A model generated the notes under the pieces. It was not told the DNA's origin. It was given only the letters and a program-made list of their open reading frames with translations, and did no database searches. A stretch of DNA of 51,539 bases from Schlesneria paludicola DSM 18645 (GTDB lineage Bacteria; Planctomycetota; Planctomycetia; Planctomycetales; Planctomycetaceae): assembly GCA_945862235.1 (NCBI GenBank), contig CAMAYU010000024.1:1-51539 (forward strand), written 5' to 3'. The position numbers and the translations under genes are program-made. Numbering within the stretch: the stretch's first letter is position 1; every line of letters begins with the position of its first letter. Of the stretch, positions 28,516 through 37,969 are shown one piece after another.

Positions 28516-28560
28516 TACGCCGGCGATGAAACAACGCGCGGTCAGTAAGGAGACATCTGA

Positions 28561-28635
28561 GCGGGGTGGCGTCAGCCCCCCGGTTCTTGGGCGTCAGCCC
28601 TGTTCGGCAGAACCGGCGGGCTGACGCCGCCCCGC
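28561..28635. repeat. Palindrome of the GGCGTCAGCCCCC family
   Basis: Left arm 28561-28588 (GCGGGGTGGCGTCAGCC...) and right arm 28609-28635 (AGAACCGGCGGGCTGACGCC...) pair with a few mismatches. Related to 7806-7883 and 42411-42510. Follows accC. Confidence 0.75.
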
Positions 28636-28670
28636 CGGGAAATGCCTCAGCTTGTGCCGCGTCAGGCATC

Positions 28671-28715
28671 AACGAAGTGAGCCTCCAATGCACCGCACGG
28701 GAGGCTCACTTCGTT
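28671..28715. terminator. Bidirectional intrinsic terminator between accC and the SMP-30 gene
   Basis: A perfect 16-bp inverted pair AACGAAGTGAGCCTCC (28671-28686) and GGAGGCTCACTTCGTT (28700-28715), with TTTT on the right side and AA on the left, lies between two converging genes. The sequence is unlike the dispersed palindromes. Confidence 0.75.
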
Positions 28716-28736
28716 TTCGCGATAGCCGCCTCGGCC

Positions 28737-29879
28737 TCACGTGATGTGAGCACCCTGCGTTTCGACATAGACCGCGTACAGCGACGTGCTGCCGGTCATG
28801 AACAGGCGGTTTCTTCGGGAGCCGCCGAAGCAGACGTTGCTGCAAATCTCGGGCAAACGAATCTGGCCGATGCGGACGCCCTCCTTCGGCTCGAACACGT
28901 GAACGCCGTCGTAGCCGTCGCCCACCCAGCCCGCGCCGGCCCAGATGTTGCCATCGACATCGCACCGGATGCCGTCCGCGAAACCGGCTTTCGTGACGAT
29001 TTCGTGTTTCGCGTTGTGCATATCCAACGCCATCGAAGTGAACTCTTTTCCGTTGGCCAGCTTCTTCTCCTCGACGATGTCCCAGACCTTGATGTTCTTG
29101 GGAGCGTCCGGGTAGTGCGAGGCTCCCGTGTCGGCGACGTACAGCTTTTTGTAGTCGGGTGAGAAACAGAGGCCATTCGGTTTGAAGATGTCGTCGGTCA
29201 CCTTCTCGATCTTCAACGTCTTGCCATCGATGCGGTAGACGGCTTCCTTTTGATAGGGCTGCACCGAGTCACCCTTCGCCTTGTTCCCCTCGTAGTTCAT
29301 GAGGCCGCCATAGCCGGGATCGGTGAACCAGATGTCGCCGTTCGGATGGACGGCCCCATCGTTCGGGGCATTGAGCGGTTTGCCATCGAACTTGTCGGCG
29401 AGGACCGTCTTGCTGCCGTCGTACTCGTACCTGACGACGCTGCGGGTGCCGTGCTCGAACGAGATCTGCCGTCCCTGAAAATCGAACGTGTTCCCGTTGC
29501 TGTTCCCCACCGGGCTGCGGAACGTGCTGACGTGACCGTCCTCTTCGAGCCACCGCATCTGCACGTTGTTCGGGATGTCGGACCACAGCAGATACCGCCC
29601 GACACCGTTCCAGGCGGGGCCTTCCGCCCACATCATGTTCGGGCTGTGATAGAGCCGCTGAATCGGCGTGTTGCCGAGCGCATACTTCTTGAAGCGGGGA
29701 TCGAGCGTCACGATGTCAGGATCGGGATAGCGCACGGGTTGCGTTCCCGGCCCGTAGTCTCGCGCGGCAGCCTCCATCGCCGCGAGACCCATCGCGCCGG
29801 CTGCTGCGAGAAACGAGCGACGAGGCAGAACAACGGGCGTCGAATTGTCAGACACTGGCGTAACAACTTGCTCGGTCAT
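28737..29879 (-). CDS. Tat-exported SMP-30/gluconolactonase-family protein
   Basis: A 380-residue beta-propeller protein of the SMP-30/gluconolactonase/LRE family, which hydrolyses sugar lactones with a bound divalent metal. The N-terminus has a twin-arginine signal (PRRSFLAAAGAMGLAAM, Arg20-Arg21), so it is exported folded. Motifs include WAEGPAWNG (metal-binding Glu), LNAPNDGAVHPNGDIWFTDP, FKPNGLCFSPD and ADGIRCDVDGNIW, matching the family's blades. The substrate is unknown. ATG at 29879 has GAGGAG six bases upstream. It converges with accC across a terminator. Confidence 0.88.
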   Translation of the reverse strand: MTEQVVTPVSDNSTPVVLPRRSFLAAAGAMGLAAMEAAARDYGPGTQPVRYPDPDIVTLDPRFKKYALGNTPIQRLYHSPNMMWAEGPAWNGVGRYLLWSDIPNNVQMRWLEEDGHVSTFRSPVGNSNGNTFDFQGRQISFEHGTRSVVRYEYDGSKTVLADKFDGKPLNAPNDGAVHPNGDIWFTDPGYGGLMNYEGNKAKGDSVQPYQKEAVYRIDGKTLKIEKVTDDIFKPNGLCFSPDYKKLYVADTGASHYPDAPKNIKVWDIVEEKKLANGKEFTSMALDMHNAKHEIVTKAGFADGIRCDVDGNIWAGAGWVGDGYDGVHVFEPKEGVRIGQIRLPEICSNVCFGGSRRNRLFMTGSTSLYAVYVETQGAHIT

Positions 29880-30406
29880 GAGCGGCTCCTCGGAATAGAA
29901 AGTGAATCGACAGTTGAGACCTCGGAATGAGGACCACGAAGCGGGCGGCACGCTATCACACGCCGAGCGGCAAGGAAACGCAGCCAAGCGTCACACCAGT
30001 TCCCTTGAACCAACGTTTTGAATCACGGTGTGTCACGTTTTCAGTGAGCGCGGCGAGTTCGGGGCGTAGGACTCGGTTTTCGATTCCGGTCGCCTAACTT
30101 CCCGATGTGTTCTGGAGTTCTTCGTCCCTCTCGGTTAGGAACGTGAGCGCATCACTTCCCAAGGGGGCCAGACTGCATCATCACAGTTGGGAAGTGATTG
30201 CGCCCCCGCCCCATTGGGGTGGAAATTCAAAACAGCGCATCTCCGAAACTGGCATGTCAGGCTTCAGCGGGTCAGATTTTTCCTTGCCTCTCGCCTGAGC
30301 CGTTCGGCTTCACCCTATCGGCGTGACCTCGCCGCACGCGAATTGTCAGTCTCTCAACCCCCAGCTATCATCCGCGCGAACTTCGCCCCGTCATCAAGGA
30401 TGAGAC
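29880..30406. other. Intergenic region with one palindrome
   Basis: A 527-bp gap between divergent genes. The clearest structure is the inverted pair at 30147-30162 and 30187-30203 (GCATCACTTCCCAA / TTGGGAAGTGATTGC), loop about 24. No gene is seen. Promoters for the SMP-30 gene and ispF should lie here, but I cannot place them. Confidence 0.5.
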
Positions 30407-30907
30407 ATGACATCGCCCGAATATCGCATCGGCTTGGGACACGACCGCCACCGGCTGGTCGCGGGCCGTAAGCTGCTGCTCGGCGGTGTTGAGGTTCCGT
30501 TCGAGTTGGGCCTCGACGGTCACAGCGATGCCGACGTGCTGCTCCATGCGATTACGGACGCGCTCCTCGGTGCAGCGGGCCTCGGCGACATCGGCGATTG
30601 GTTCCCGAATACCGACCCGCAATGGGCCGGGGCCGATTCGACAGTCTTCCTCCAAGCCGCCCTCTCCGCCGTGAAGGAACGAGGTTGGCAAGTCGTCAAC
30701 CTCGACTGCACGATCCACGCGGAACGGCCCAAGCTGTCGCCACACAAAGCGGCAATCAAGAACAACGTGGCCCGACTGCTCGGTGTCCTCGAAGACCAAG
30801 TGAACGTGAAAGCCAAGACCGGTGAAAAGGTCGGTGCCGTGGGACGGCTTGAAGCGATCGACGCCGATGCGGTGGTGCTGCTGGGGCGCAGTGATACTGC
30901 CAATTAG
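30407..30907 (+). CDS. ispF: 2-C-methyl-D-erythritol 2,4-cyclodiphosphate synthase
   Basis: A 166-residue enzyme of the MEP isoprenoid pathway that cyclises CDP-methylerythritol phosphate with release of CMP. The zinc ligands are visible: Asp13 and His15 in GHDRHR and His47 in SDADVLLHAITDALLGAA. The C-terminal region KAKTGEKVGAVGR (nucleotide pocket) is present. Length is normal. AAGGA lies about 8 bases before the ATG. cysS follows 50 bp downstream on the same strand, an arrangement also seen in other bacteria. Confidence 0.95.
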   Translation: MTSPEYRIGLGHDRHRLVAGRKLLLGGVEVPFELGLDGHSDADVLLHAITDALLGAAGLGDIGDWFPNTDPQWAGADSTVFLQAALSAVKERGWQVVNLDCTIHAERPKLSPHKAAIKNNVARLLGVLEDQVNVKAKTGEKVGAVGRLEAIDADAVVLLGRSDTAN

Positions 30908-30957
30908 ACAACTCAATCAAATACAGGACTCTTTACGTCAACAGGGAAGACGGAACC

Positions 30958-32535
30958 ATGCCACTTCGCGTTTACAACACACTGTCTCGGCAGAAGGAAG
31001 ATTTTCAGACGGTCGAGCCGGGGAAGGTCTCGATGTATCTGTGCGGGCCAACGGTTTACAAGCCGGCTCACATCGGGCACATGGTCGGGCCGGTGATCTT
31101 CGACACGATCAAACGCTATCTCACTTACAGCGGCTACAAGGTGACTTGGGTCGTCAACATCACCGACGTCGATGACAAGCTGATCAACCGCGCCAACGAG
31201 CGGAAGATGACCGTTGAGGCTCTCGCGCAGGAGATGACTCAGGACTACTTCGACAACCTCAAGACGATGGCCGTCGCAATTGGGGCCGATGGGATCGATC
31301 ACACTCCGTATGCGACGCAGCACATTCAAGAGATGCAGGACATCATTGCAACGCTGATCGAGAAAGGGTTCGCGTACCCACTGAGCGGCGACGTGTACTT
31401 CAACTGCACGAAAGATGAGGACTACGGCAAGCTCAGTGGCCGCAGCCTGACCGACATGCTGGCCGGGACACGGATCGAGACTCACGGTGGCAAACAGCAT
31501 CCGGCCGACTTCGCCTTGTGGAAGGGATCGAAACCGGGTGAACCGGCGTGGCCGAGTCCGTGGGGACCGGGCCGACCGGGCTGGCACATCGAGTGTTCGG
31601 CGATGGCGAAGAAGATCCTCGGCGATTCGATCGACATCCATGGCGGCGGCCTCGACCTGATGTTCCCGCATCACGAGAACGAACTGGCTCAATCCGAAAG
31701 CTGTACGGGAAAACCGTTCGCTCGCTACTGGATGCACAACGGCTTGATGCAGGCCAGTGGCGCACCGGGCAAGGTTGGCGGAGGCCACGATAAACACGGT
31801 GACAAGCCCGCCGATCTGACCGCCGTAAAGGAAGCTCAAGAGGCCAACAAACTTGCCGGTTCCAAGGGGGCCGCGTCGGTGAAGGAACTCTTCGCCAAGC
31901 ACGACCCCGAAACGATCCGCTTCTTCCTGCTCGCGACTCACTACCGCAGCCCGATCGACTTCAGTGACGAACGGATCGCCGAAACGGGTAAGAGTCTCGA
32001 AGGTTTTTATCGCCTCTTCGAGACCTACGAACGCGCCGCTGGCCAATCGTTTTACACCTTGAAGCCCGCAACCATCCGAGGCAACAACCCGGCGCTTTCT
32101 GAGGAAGGCGACGCCCTCGTCACCGAACTCAGCACGCTCCGTCAGCGTTACCTCGATTCAATGGACGACGACTTCAACACAGGCGGTGCCGTCGGCGTGT
32201 TGTTTGATCTCAGGAAAACGCTCAACGCCTTCATTGGCGACCACAAGCTCGACACCGCCGCAGCGGACAAGAGCAAACTCCCCGCCCTCACCGCTGGGAT
32301 GACGCTCCTCAAAGAACTCGCCTCGATCCTCGGCGTGTTCCGCGAAGCGAAGGCGAAGGCCGCGTCAGCCGACGACGGCCTGCTCGACGGTCTCATGCAG
32401 CTCGTCATCCAAATTCGAGCCGACGCCCGCAAGAACAAAAACTTCGCCGTCGCCGATCTCATTCGCAACAAACTCAACGAACTCAAGGTCACGCTGGAAG
32501 ACCGCACGGATCAGACGCTGTGGCGACGAGGATGA
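30958..32535 (+). CDS. cysS: Cysteinyl-tRNA synthetase with an altered KMSKS loop
   Basis: A 525-residue class I synthetase. The first zinc cysteine (Cys29 in MYLCGPTVYKPAHIGH) and the HIGH motif (38-41) are present, as are WHIECSAM and the GGGLDLMFPHHENE zinc ligands. After HNGLMQASG, where KMSKSLGN normally follows directly, there is an extra stretch of about 30 residues (charged, Gly/Lys-rich: KVGGGHDKHGDKPADL), then KLAGSKGAASVKEL in the KMSKS position (about 298). Thus only the first Lys and one Ser match. The remaining catalytic domain and the C-terminal helical domain look normal. Probably functional, since it is the only copy in the window, but this cannot be judged here. Confidence 0.93.
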   Translation: MPLRVYNTLSRQKEDFQTVEPGKVSMYLCGPTVYKPAHIGHMVGPVIFDTIKRYLTYSGYKVTWVVNITDVDDKLINRANERKMTVEALAQEMTQDYFDNLKTMAVAIGADGIDHTPYATQHIQEMQDIIATLIEKGFAYPLSGDVYFNCTKDEDYGKLSGRSLTDMLAGTRIETHGGKQHPADFALWKGSKPGEPAWPSPWGPGRPGWHIECSAMAKKILGDSIDIHGGGLDLMFPHHENELAQSESCTGKPFARYWMHNGLMQASGAPGKVGGGHDKHGDKPADLTAVKEAQEANKLAGSKGAASVKELFAKHDPETIRFFLLATHYRSPIDFSDERIAETGKSLEGFYRLFETYERAAGQSFYTLKPATIRGNNPALSEEGDALVTELSTLRQRYLDSMDDDFNTGGAVGVLFDLRKTLNAFIGDHKLDTAAADKSKLPALTAGMTLLKELASILGVFREAKAKAASADDGLLDGLMQLVIQIRADARKNKNFAVADLIRNKLNELKVTLEDRTDQTLWRRG

Positions 32536-32884
32536 GTGGCGTCAAATACGTTCTCCGTTGAAAACGAGGGAACGCATATCGAGAACCTGCCGCGGCTTCG
32601 CGGTTCAGATCATTTCTGGGCGACAATCCTTGAGCTGACGCCGCAGGCAATTTATTGATGCTGCTCCGCAACTCATGACGAGCAGCTTCACGTTGTGTGA
32701 GCCGGGAAGCGGAACCTCACTTTCCGGCTTCCTCGCTTACGCTTCGGGTTGGTGTATGTCGAGAGGACTGGCCGGAGCGGCCGCTCTACGTCTCGCGTCC
32801 GGTAGCCGATGGCGCTGAGCGTTGAATAGAATCCCACTGATGAAATTTCCGCCCGGTTCTGTCACCTGTTTCTTGCGAGTTCCC
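32536..32884. other. Intergenic region with repeat fragments
   Basis: No gene is seen. It contains fragments of the dispersed repeats: GCTTACGCTTCGGGTTGGTG near 32734-32753 (right arm of the family at 36192) and a GGCCGGAGCGGCC palindrome near 32771. A TTG/ATG extension of the next gene starts at 32822/32840 but is less likely. Confidence 0.5.
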
Positions 32885-35800
32885 ATGCTGCGACTCACTG
32901 CGCGAGTGCTGATTCCTGTCGTGTTGGTTCTCAATTGTTCTACCGTTCTCTGTCCCTCATTTCTTGCTGCGGCCGAGCAAGCGGGATCGGCCGCAGCCGT
33001 GGATCCCGATCATGCGGCGAAGCGGAAGCTGGGGCTGGAGGTCTTCAAGTCGGATGTGCGAGCGATCCTGAAGGACAAGTGCGTCAGTTGCCACGGCGGC
33101 GACGCGACCGAAGGGAAGTTGGACCTCGCCACGCAGGAAGGACTTCTGAATGGGGGCGAGCGTGGACCGGCGGCAGTGGTCGGGCGGGGCGACAAGAGTT
33201 TGCTCGTGAGGTTGATCTCGCATCAGCAAGAGCCGCGCATGCCGAAGGATGGTGAGAAGCTCAGTCCGAAAGAGATCGCCGCGATTACGAAGTGGGTTGA
33301 TCTTGGTGCTCCGTTCGATGAGCCGCTTGTCCAAGCCAAGCCGGTCGATGTCTTGGCGTGGACTCAACGCAAGCTGGCTCCCGACAAGAAAGCCTTCTGG
33401 TCGTTTCAGCCGCTCAAGAAGACACTGCCGCCCGTTGTTGAAGACGCTCGCGGCTGGTCGAGTTCGTCGGTGGATCGGTTTGTGTTGCAGCACCTCAATG
33501 AGGCCAAGCTGACTCCGAGCGGAACGGTCGGGCGGGCCGAGCTGATTCGTCGAGTCAGCTTCGATTTGATCGGCCTCCCGCCGTCAGCCGATGACGTGAC
33601 TGAGTTCGTTCGCGACGAACGGCCAGATGCTTATGAGCGGCTGGTTGAACGGTTGCTCGCCAGTCCGCATTACGGGGAGCGGTGGGGCCGCCGCTGGCTG
33701 GACCTTGCTCGGTTCGCCGAGAGCCACGGGTTTGAACATGACTACGACCGGCCCTCGGCCTTCCACTATCGCGACTTCGTGGTACAGGCCCTGAATGCGG
33801 GGATGCCTTACGACCAGTTCGTTCGCTGGCAGATCGCGGGGGACGAGTTCGCTCCCAACGACCGGCTGGCGATGATGGCAACGGGGTTTCTCGCGGCGGG
33901 AGTTCACTCGACGCAGATCACGAAGAACGAAGTCGAGAAACATCGCTATGACGAAATGGACGACATGCTCGCGACGGTCGGCACGTCGATGCTCGGACTG
34001 ACGATTGGCTGCGCGAGATGCCACGACCATAAGTTCGATCCGATCCCGCAGGCCGATTACTACCGCTTGCTCTCGACGTTCACGACGACGATCCGCAGTG
34101 AGGTCGAACTCGACTTCGACCCCGAGGGCTACCAACGCGATCGCGCCGAGTTCGACATCACGCACGCTCCGTTTGAGCAAGCCGTGCGCGATTACGAATC
34201 GACCAAGCTTCCCGAAGCCTTCGCAACTTGGAGAGCCTCGCGCGACGCGGTCAAAGAGAACCCGTCGTGGTTCGTTCCCGGCGATCTCGCCATCAAGTCG
34301 AAGGGAAACGCGACGTTCACGAAGCAGCCCGATGAGTCTTGGCTGCAAAGCGGCACCAGCCCAGCGAACGATGTCGTCACGATCAGCTTCACCACGAAAC
34401 TGCGCGACGTGAAGTCGATCCGGTTAGAGGCTCTCGCGCATCCGTCGTTCAACAAATCAGGACCGGGTCGAGCGGGGAACGGCAACTTTGCTTTGTCCGA
34501 CTTCGCGGTGACGGTCCTGCCCGTCGGAGCGGCGGCCGACACGAAGCCGACCCCAGTGAAGCTGACTGCGGCCAAAGCGACTTTCGAGCAGAAGGGGCTC
34601 CCCGTTGCAGCGGCCATTGATGACAACCCGCAATCGGCGTGGGCCGTCGATCCCGAGTTCGGCAAGGACCACGCGGCGGTTTTCGCCTGCGTCGAGCCGT
34701 TCGGCTTCGAGAACGGGACCGTCGTGACGATCACGCTGGCGTACAACAACAACACGCAGCATTCGATCGGCCGACCGAGGCTCACGCTGTCTCAAAAGCC
34801 TGACCAACCCGCGACGACTGGCGGCGCGTGGAATGAAACGATCCTCGCCCTGTTGACGAAACCGTTCGACCAACTGACGGCCGATGAAAAGAAAGCGGCC
34901 TTCGATTGGTTCAAGCCACAGGACGCGGGTTGGAAACAAGTCGAAGACCGCCGGGCCGCGCATGCCGCGACGATGCCGAAGCCGCGCCTGCAAAAAGTCC
35001 TCGTCGCGACCGAGGGCCTGCCGCCTGTGAAGTTACACACGCAGGCCGAGTCGGAGTTCCTCAAGGAGACGCACTTCCTGCGACGAGGCGAGACCAATCA
35101 CAAAGACGCCGTGGCCACGCAGGGCTTCCTGCAAGTCTTGATGACCAACCCCGACGCACCGCAACTCTTTCAATCGCCCGCACCGCAGGGAGCACGCACG
35201 TCGTTCCAACGAACATCGCTGACGAACTGGCTGCTTGACCGAGAATCCGGAGCCGGGAACCTGCTCGCCCGCGTGATCGTCAACCGGCTCTGGCAGCATC
35301 ATCTGGGACGAGGCTTGGTTTCCACGCCCTCCGACTTCGGCACGCGCGGCGAATTGCCGAGCCATCCCGAACTGCTCGATTTCCTTGCGAGTGAACTGAT
35401 CCGCCACAACTGGGAACTGAAACCGATCCATCGCCTGATCGTGTCGAGCCGCGTTTATCAACAGTCATGCGACGCGGACGAACAGCGGGCGTCGGTCGAT
35501 CGCGAGAACAAACTCTTCTGGCACCGCCCGCGCAAGCGACTCGAAGCCGAAGTGATCCGCGACGCCGTCCTCGCCACGAGCGGCCAACTCGACGACCGTC
35601 TCTACGGAGCAGGTGTGCTGAACGAAAGCCATCGCCGCCGCAGCCTCTACTTCACCGTGAAGCGCAGCCAACTGATGCCGTCGATGACGGTCTTCGACGC
35701 CCCCGACGGCACAACCCCCGTAGCCGACCGCCCGCAAACGACCATCGCACCGCAAGCCCTGTTGCTGATGAACAACCCACAGGTTCGAGAAGCCTCGCGC

Positions 35801-36043
35801 CAGTTCGCCGCTCGTCTGCAACCGGTCGCCCAATCAAAATCGCTCGAAGACGCGGTCAAACTCGGCTACCTCACCGCCGTCAGCCGCGAGCCGTCCCCCG
35901 ACGAACTGTCCAACACCGCCGAGTTCCTCCGCCAACAAGCCACCTCGTACTCGGCCACCGATCCCAACGCGGGCCTCTCCCGCAGCCTCATCGACTTCTG
36001 CCAAGTCCTCTTCTGTTTGAATGAGTTCATCTACACCGAGTGA
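32885..36043 (+). CDS. Planctomycete cytochrome C/DUF1549/DUF1553 (PSD1-type) protein
   Basis: A secreted protein of about 1052 residues. The signal peptide is TARVLIPVVLVLNCSTVL. The first domain is the planctomycete cytochrome C type, with the haem-binding CVSCHGG (CxxCH) and the downstream MPKDGEKLSP. DUF1549 follows (RRVSFDLIGLPPSADDV, HYGERWGRRWLDLARFAES, GCARCHDHKFDPI with a further CxxCH), then an insert of beta-rich sequence, then DUF1553 (NLLARVIVNRLWQHHLGRGL, ELLDFLASELIRHNW, HRPRKRLEAEVIRDAVL). These proteins are abundant in planctomycetes and usually precede a DUF1501 gene; here no DUF1501 gene follows. Function is unknown; a role in periplasmic oxidation of sugars is often assumed. 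The ATG at 32885 is chosen because the signal peptide begins there. Confidence 0.88.
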   Translation: MLRLTARVLIPVVLVLNCSTVLCPSFLAAAEQAGSAAAVDPDHAAKRKLGLEVFKSDVRAILKDKCVSCHGGDATEGKLDLATQEGLLNGGERGPAAVVGRGDKSLLVRLISHQQEPRMPKDGEKLSPKEIAAITKWVDLGAPFDEPLVQAKPVDVLAWTQRKLAPDKKAFWSFQPLKKTLPPVVEDARGWSSSSVDRFVLQHLNEAKLTPSGTVGRAELIRRVSFDLIGLPPSADDVTEFVRDERPDAYERLVERLLASPHYGERWGRRWLDLARFAESHGFEHDYDRPSAFHYRDFVVQALNAGMPYDQFVRWQIAGDEFAPNDRLAMMATGFLAAGVHSTQITKNEVEKHRYDEMDDMLATVGTSMLGLTIGCARCHDHKFDPIPQADYYRLLSTFTTTIRSEVELDFDPEGYQRDRAEFDITHAPFEQAVRDYESTKLPEAFATWRASRDAVKENPSWFVPGDLAIKSKGNATFTKQPDESWLQSGTSPANDVVTISFTTKLRDVKSIRLEALAHPSFNKSGPGRAGNGNFALSDFAVTVLPVGAAADTKPTPVKLTAAKATFEQKGLPVAAAIDDNPQSAWAVDPEFGKDHAAVFACVEPFGFENGTVVTITLAYNNNTQHSIGRPRLTLSQKPDQPATTGGAWNETILALLTKPFDQLTADEKKAAFDWFKPQDAGWKQVEDRRAAHAATMPKPRLQKVLVATEGLPPVKLHTQAESEFLKETHFLRRGETNHKDAVATQGFLQVLMTNPDAPQLFQSPAPQGARTSFQRTSLTNWLLDRESGAGNLLARVIVNRLWQHHLGRGLVSTPSDFGTRGELPSHPELLDFLASELIRHNWELKPIHRLIVSSRVYQQSCDADEQRASVDRENKLFWHRPRKRLEAEVIRDAVLATSGQLDDRLYGAGVLNESHRRRSLYFTVKRSQLMPSMTVFDAPDGTTPVADRPQTTIAPQALLLMNNPQVREASRQFAARLQPVAQSKSLEDAVKLGYLTAVSREPSPDELSNTAEFLRQQATSYSATDPNAGLSRSLIDFCQVLFCLNEFIYTE

Positions 36044-36191
36044 GACAGGTCGAGGATCGCCCTCGTAGTCCGCAACTCGTGGCTGAGGGCCGGCGCAACA
36101 ATAACTGTCCCATCGTGGCGGATGCTGCCAGCATCCGAGCCGACGCTGGCAACGTCCTCCACGACGATTAATTCTGCTCCGATCCGTAGAC

Positions 36192-36254
36192 ACCAGCCCG
36201 AAGTGTGAACGAGGACATCGATCGACTTCGCCCTCGTTCACACTTCGGGTTGGT
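36192..36254. repeat. Palindrome of the ACCAGCCCGAAGTGTG family, 23-bp arms
   Basis: Arms 36192-36214 and 36232-36254 (ACCAGCCCGAAGTGTGAACG / CGTTCACACTTCGGGTTGGT) pair with one mismatch. The arms align with those at 9081 and 16795 (CCAGCCCGA then a variable centre then CGAGG). Confidence 0.85.
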
Positions 36255-36334
36255 TTGAGTTAGGCAAGTCTTTCCGGTCGTCTGATTGCGATCCCGTTCG
36301 TAAATCACCGCCAGTTTGTTCCGCGAATTACGAA

Positions 36335-37642
36335 TCACTCGCGGATGAGGCGTTTCGCCTTCATCTCGAACCGGGGGAGTGAACCCGTAGCGACGAGCGA
36401 GATCTCGGCGTGGAATTGCAGTCGCTGCTTGATAGCTTTCGCGAGTTGATCGGCTAGCCCGGCGCGGCCGGATTCGACGAGAGTTGCGGCCGGTTCAATG
36501 TCGAGTCGGACGTGGTTCATCTCGCGTTGGCGGGAAACGACGATGCGGAACTCGACGATCTCTGGGAACTCGCGCACGACGGCTTCGATGCTGGACGGGA
36601 AGACATTGTTGCCACGGACGATCAGCATGTCGTCGGTGCGCCCGAGGATGCCGCCGCGCAGTCGCAACAGCGTTCGACCGGACGCATGTTCGGCAGGATC
36701 GGCCTCAACTAGGTCGCCCGTTCGGTAACGCAGGACCGGCGAGCCGTGTCGTCCTAAGTTAGTAATGACGAGCTCACCGGGAGTCCCCGCCGCGACCGGC
36801 TGGGCTGTGGCGGGATCGATGATCTCGGCGATGCACTCGGTTTCAATGACCGTCAAGTTGCCGGGATCGTCTTCGCATTCGCTGGCCAGCGGCCCGATCT
36901 CGGTCATGCCCCAGTGATCGAAGACGCGTGCCCCCCAAGCCTCTTCAATTCGGGACCGCACAGAGGGGATCGATCCGCCCGGTTCGCCTGCCACCAAGAT
37001 CGCGCGGACGGAGCTGGCTTTCAGGTCGATCCGTTGCTCGGCCGCGACCTCAGCCAGGCGGAGCGCGTACGTCGGTGTGCAACCGAGCACAGTGACCTCA
37101 TTTTCCAAGATCAGTTTCAAGCGGGCTTCGCTGCTCATGCCTCCCGCCGCGAGGCACATGTTTCCCTGACGCAGCGCCCCTTCAAATCCCGCCCAGAATC
37201 CAAGGAACGGGCCAAACGAAAACGGAAAGCAGAGCCGATCGTCCGCACGGAGCTTCATCCACCGATAGATCGTGGTCCAGCAGTCAAGCATCCCGTTCCA
37301 ACTGGTCGGCGTGTCGAGCCATCGCAGCGGCTGGCCCGTCGTCGTGCCCGAGGTCTGATGCAGTCGTGAGTAATCGGCGGATCGAAACGTGAGGTTCCGA
37401 CCATACGGCGGATGTGCGGCCTGATCCGCCACGAAGTCGGCCTTGGTTATGAACGGCAGCAGACTCAAGTCATCCACCGATTGAATCCAACGCGGGTCGA
37501 TCCCCGCCCCCAGCAGTCGCTCCGTCCAGAACGAATTAGCCGGGATGATGGCTTCGATGAGCAAACGCAGTCGCTTGGATTGCCAGGTACGCAGCCGATT
37601 GCGATCACTGAACTCCCAATCCTCGCGGTGATCTTGATTCAT
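36335..37642 (-). CDS. PaaK-like AMP-forming acyl-CoA ligase
   Basis: A 435-residue member of the phenylacetate-CoA ligase branch of adenylate-forming enzymes. The ATP loop HQTSGTTTGQPLRW (95-108), the adenylation motifs FDHWGMTEIG and LRYRTGDLVE, and the C-terminal hinge GRTDDMLIVRGNNVFPSSIE are all present, as in PaaK. The substrate is unknown; no phenylacetate pathway genes are nearby, so the paa name is not justified. AAGG lies 11 bases before the ATG at 37642. It is divergent from the small unknown gene at 37970 across a 327-bp gap. Confidence 0.87.
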   Translation of the reverse strand: MNQDHREDWEFSDRNRLRTWQSKRLRLLIEAIIPANSFWTERLLGAGIDPRWIQSVDDLSLLPFITKADFVADQAAHPPYGRNLTFRSADYSRLHQTSGTTTGQPLRWLDTPTSWNGMLDCWTTIYRWMKLRADDRLCFPFSFGPFLGFWAGFEGALRQGNMCLAAGGMSSEARLKLILENEVTVLGCTPTYALRLAEVAAEQRIDLKASSVRAILVAGEPGGSIPSVRSRIEEAWGARVFDHWGMTEIGPLASECEDDPGNLTVIETECIAEIIDPATAQPVAAGTPGELVITNLGRHGSPVLRYRTGDLVEADPAEHASGRTLLRLRGGILGRTDDMLIVRGNNVFPSSIEAVVREFPEIVEFRIVVSRQREMNHVRLDIEPAATLVESGRAGLADQLAKAIKQRLQFHAEISLVATGSLPRFEMKAKRLIRE

Positions 37643-37969
37643 CTGGGCAACGACCTTGGACGGCGAAAGGAGAGCTGCTGAATTTCGTTTTGTGCGGCCC
37701 GATTGTGCGTGCCACCCTGCACGACGGCAACCGAGTCCTTCAAACGTCTCGCAGATTCCTTGTAACTTGATTCATTCTTTCGGCCATCGCCAACTCGGCC
37801 GCGATCGACTCGAATTGCCCGATCCGTCGAGATGTAAAGTTGAGAGCTTGCGTTCAAGTCGCGCGTTGCACGGCTCCGATCAAGACACTTGTTGGACGGA
37901 ATCGACAGGCTCGGCGAGTGGACTCGCTCGGGAAAACAAACACAAGACGACGACGGCAAGGATGGCTGG
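37643..37969. other. Divergent intergenic region
   Basis: Lies between two divergently transcribed genes and should hold both promoters. I see no repeat-family member, gene or clear promoter. Confidence 0.4.

Noticed and set aside
30913..32046. 377-codon minus-strand frame opposite cysS
   Set aside because: Shadow of cysteinyl-tRNA synthetase.
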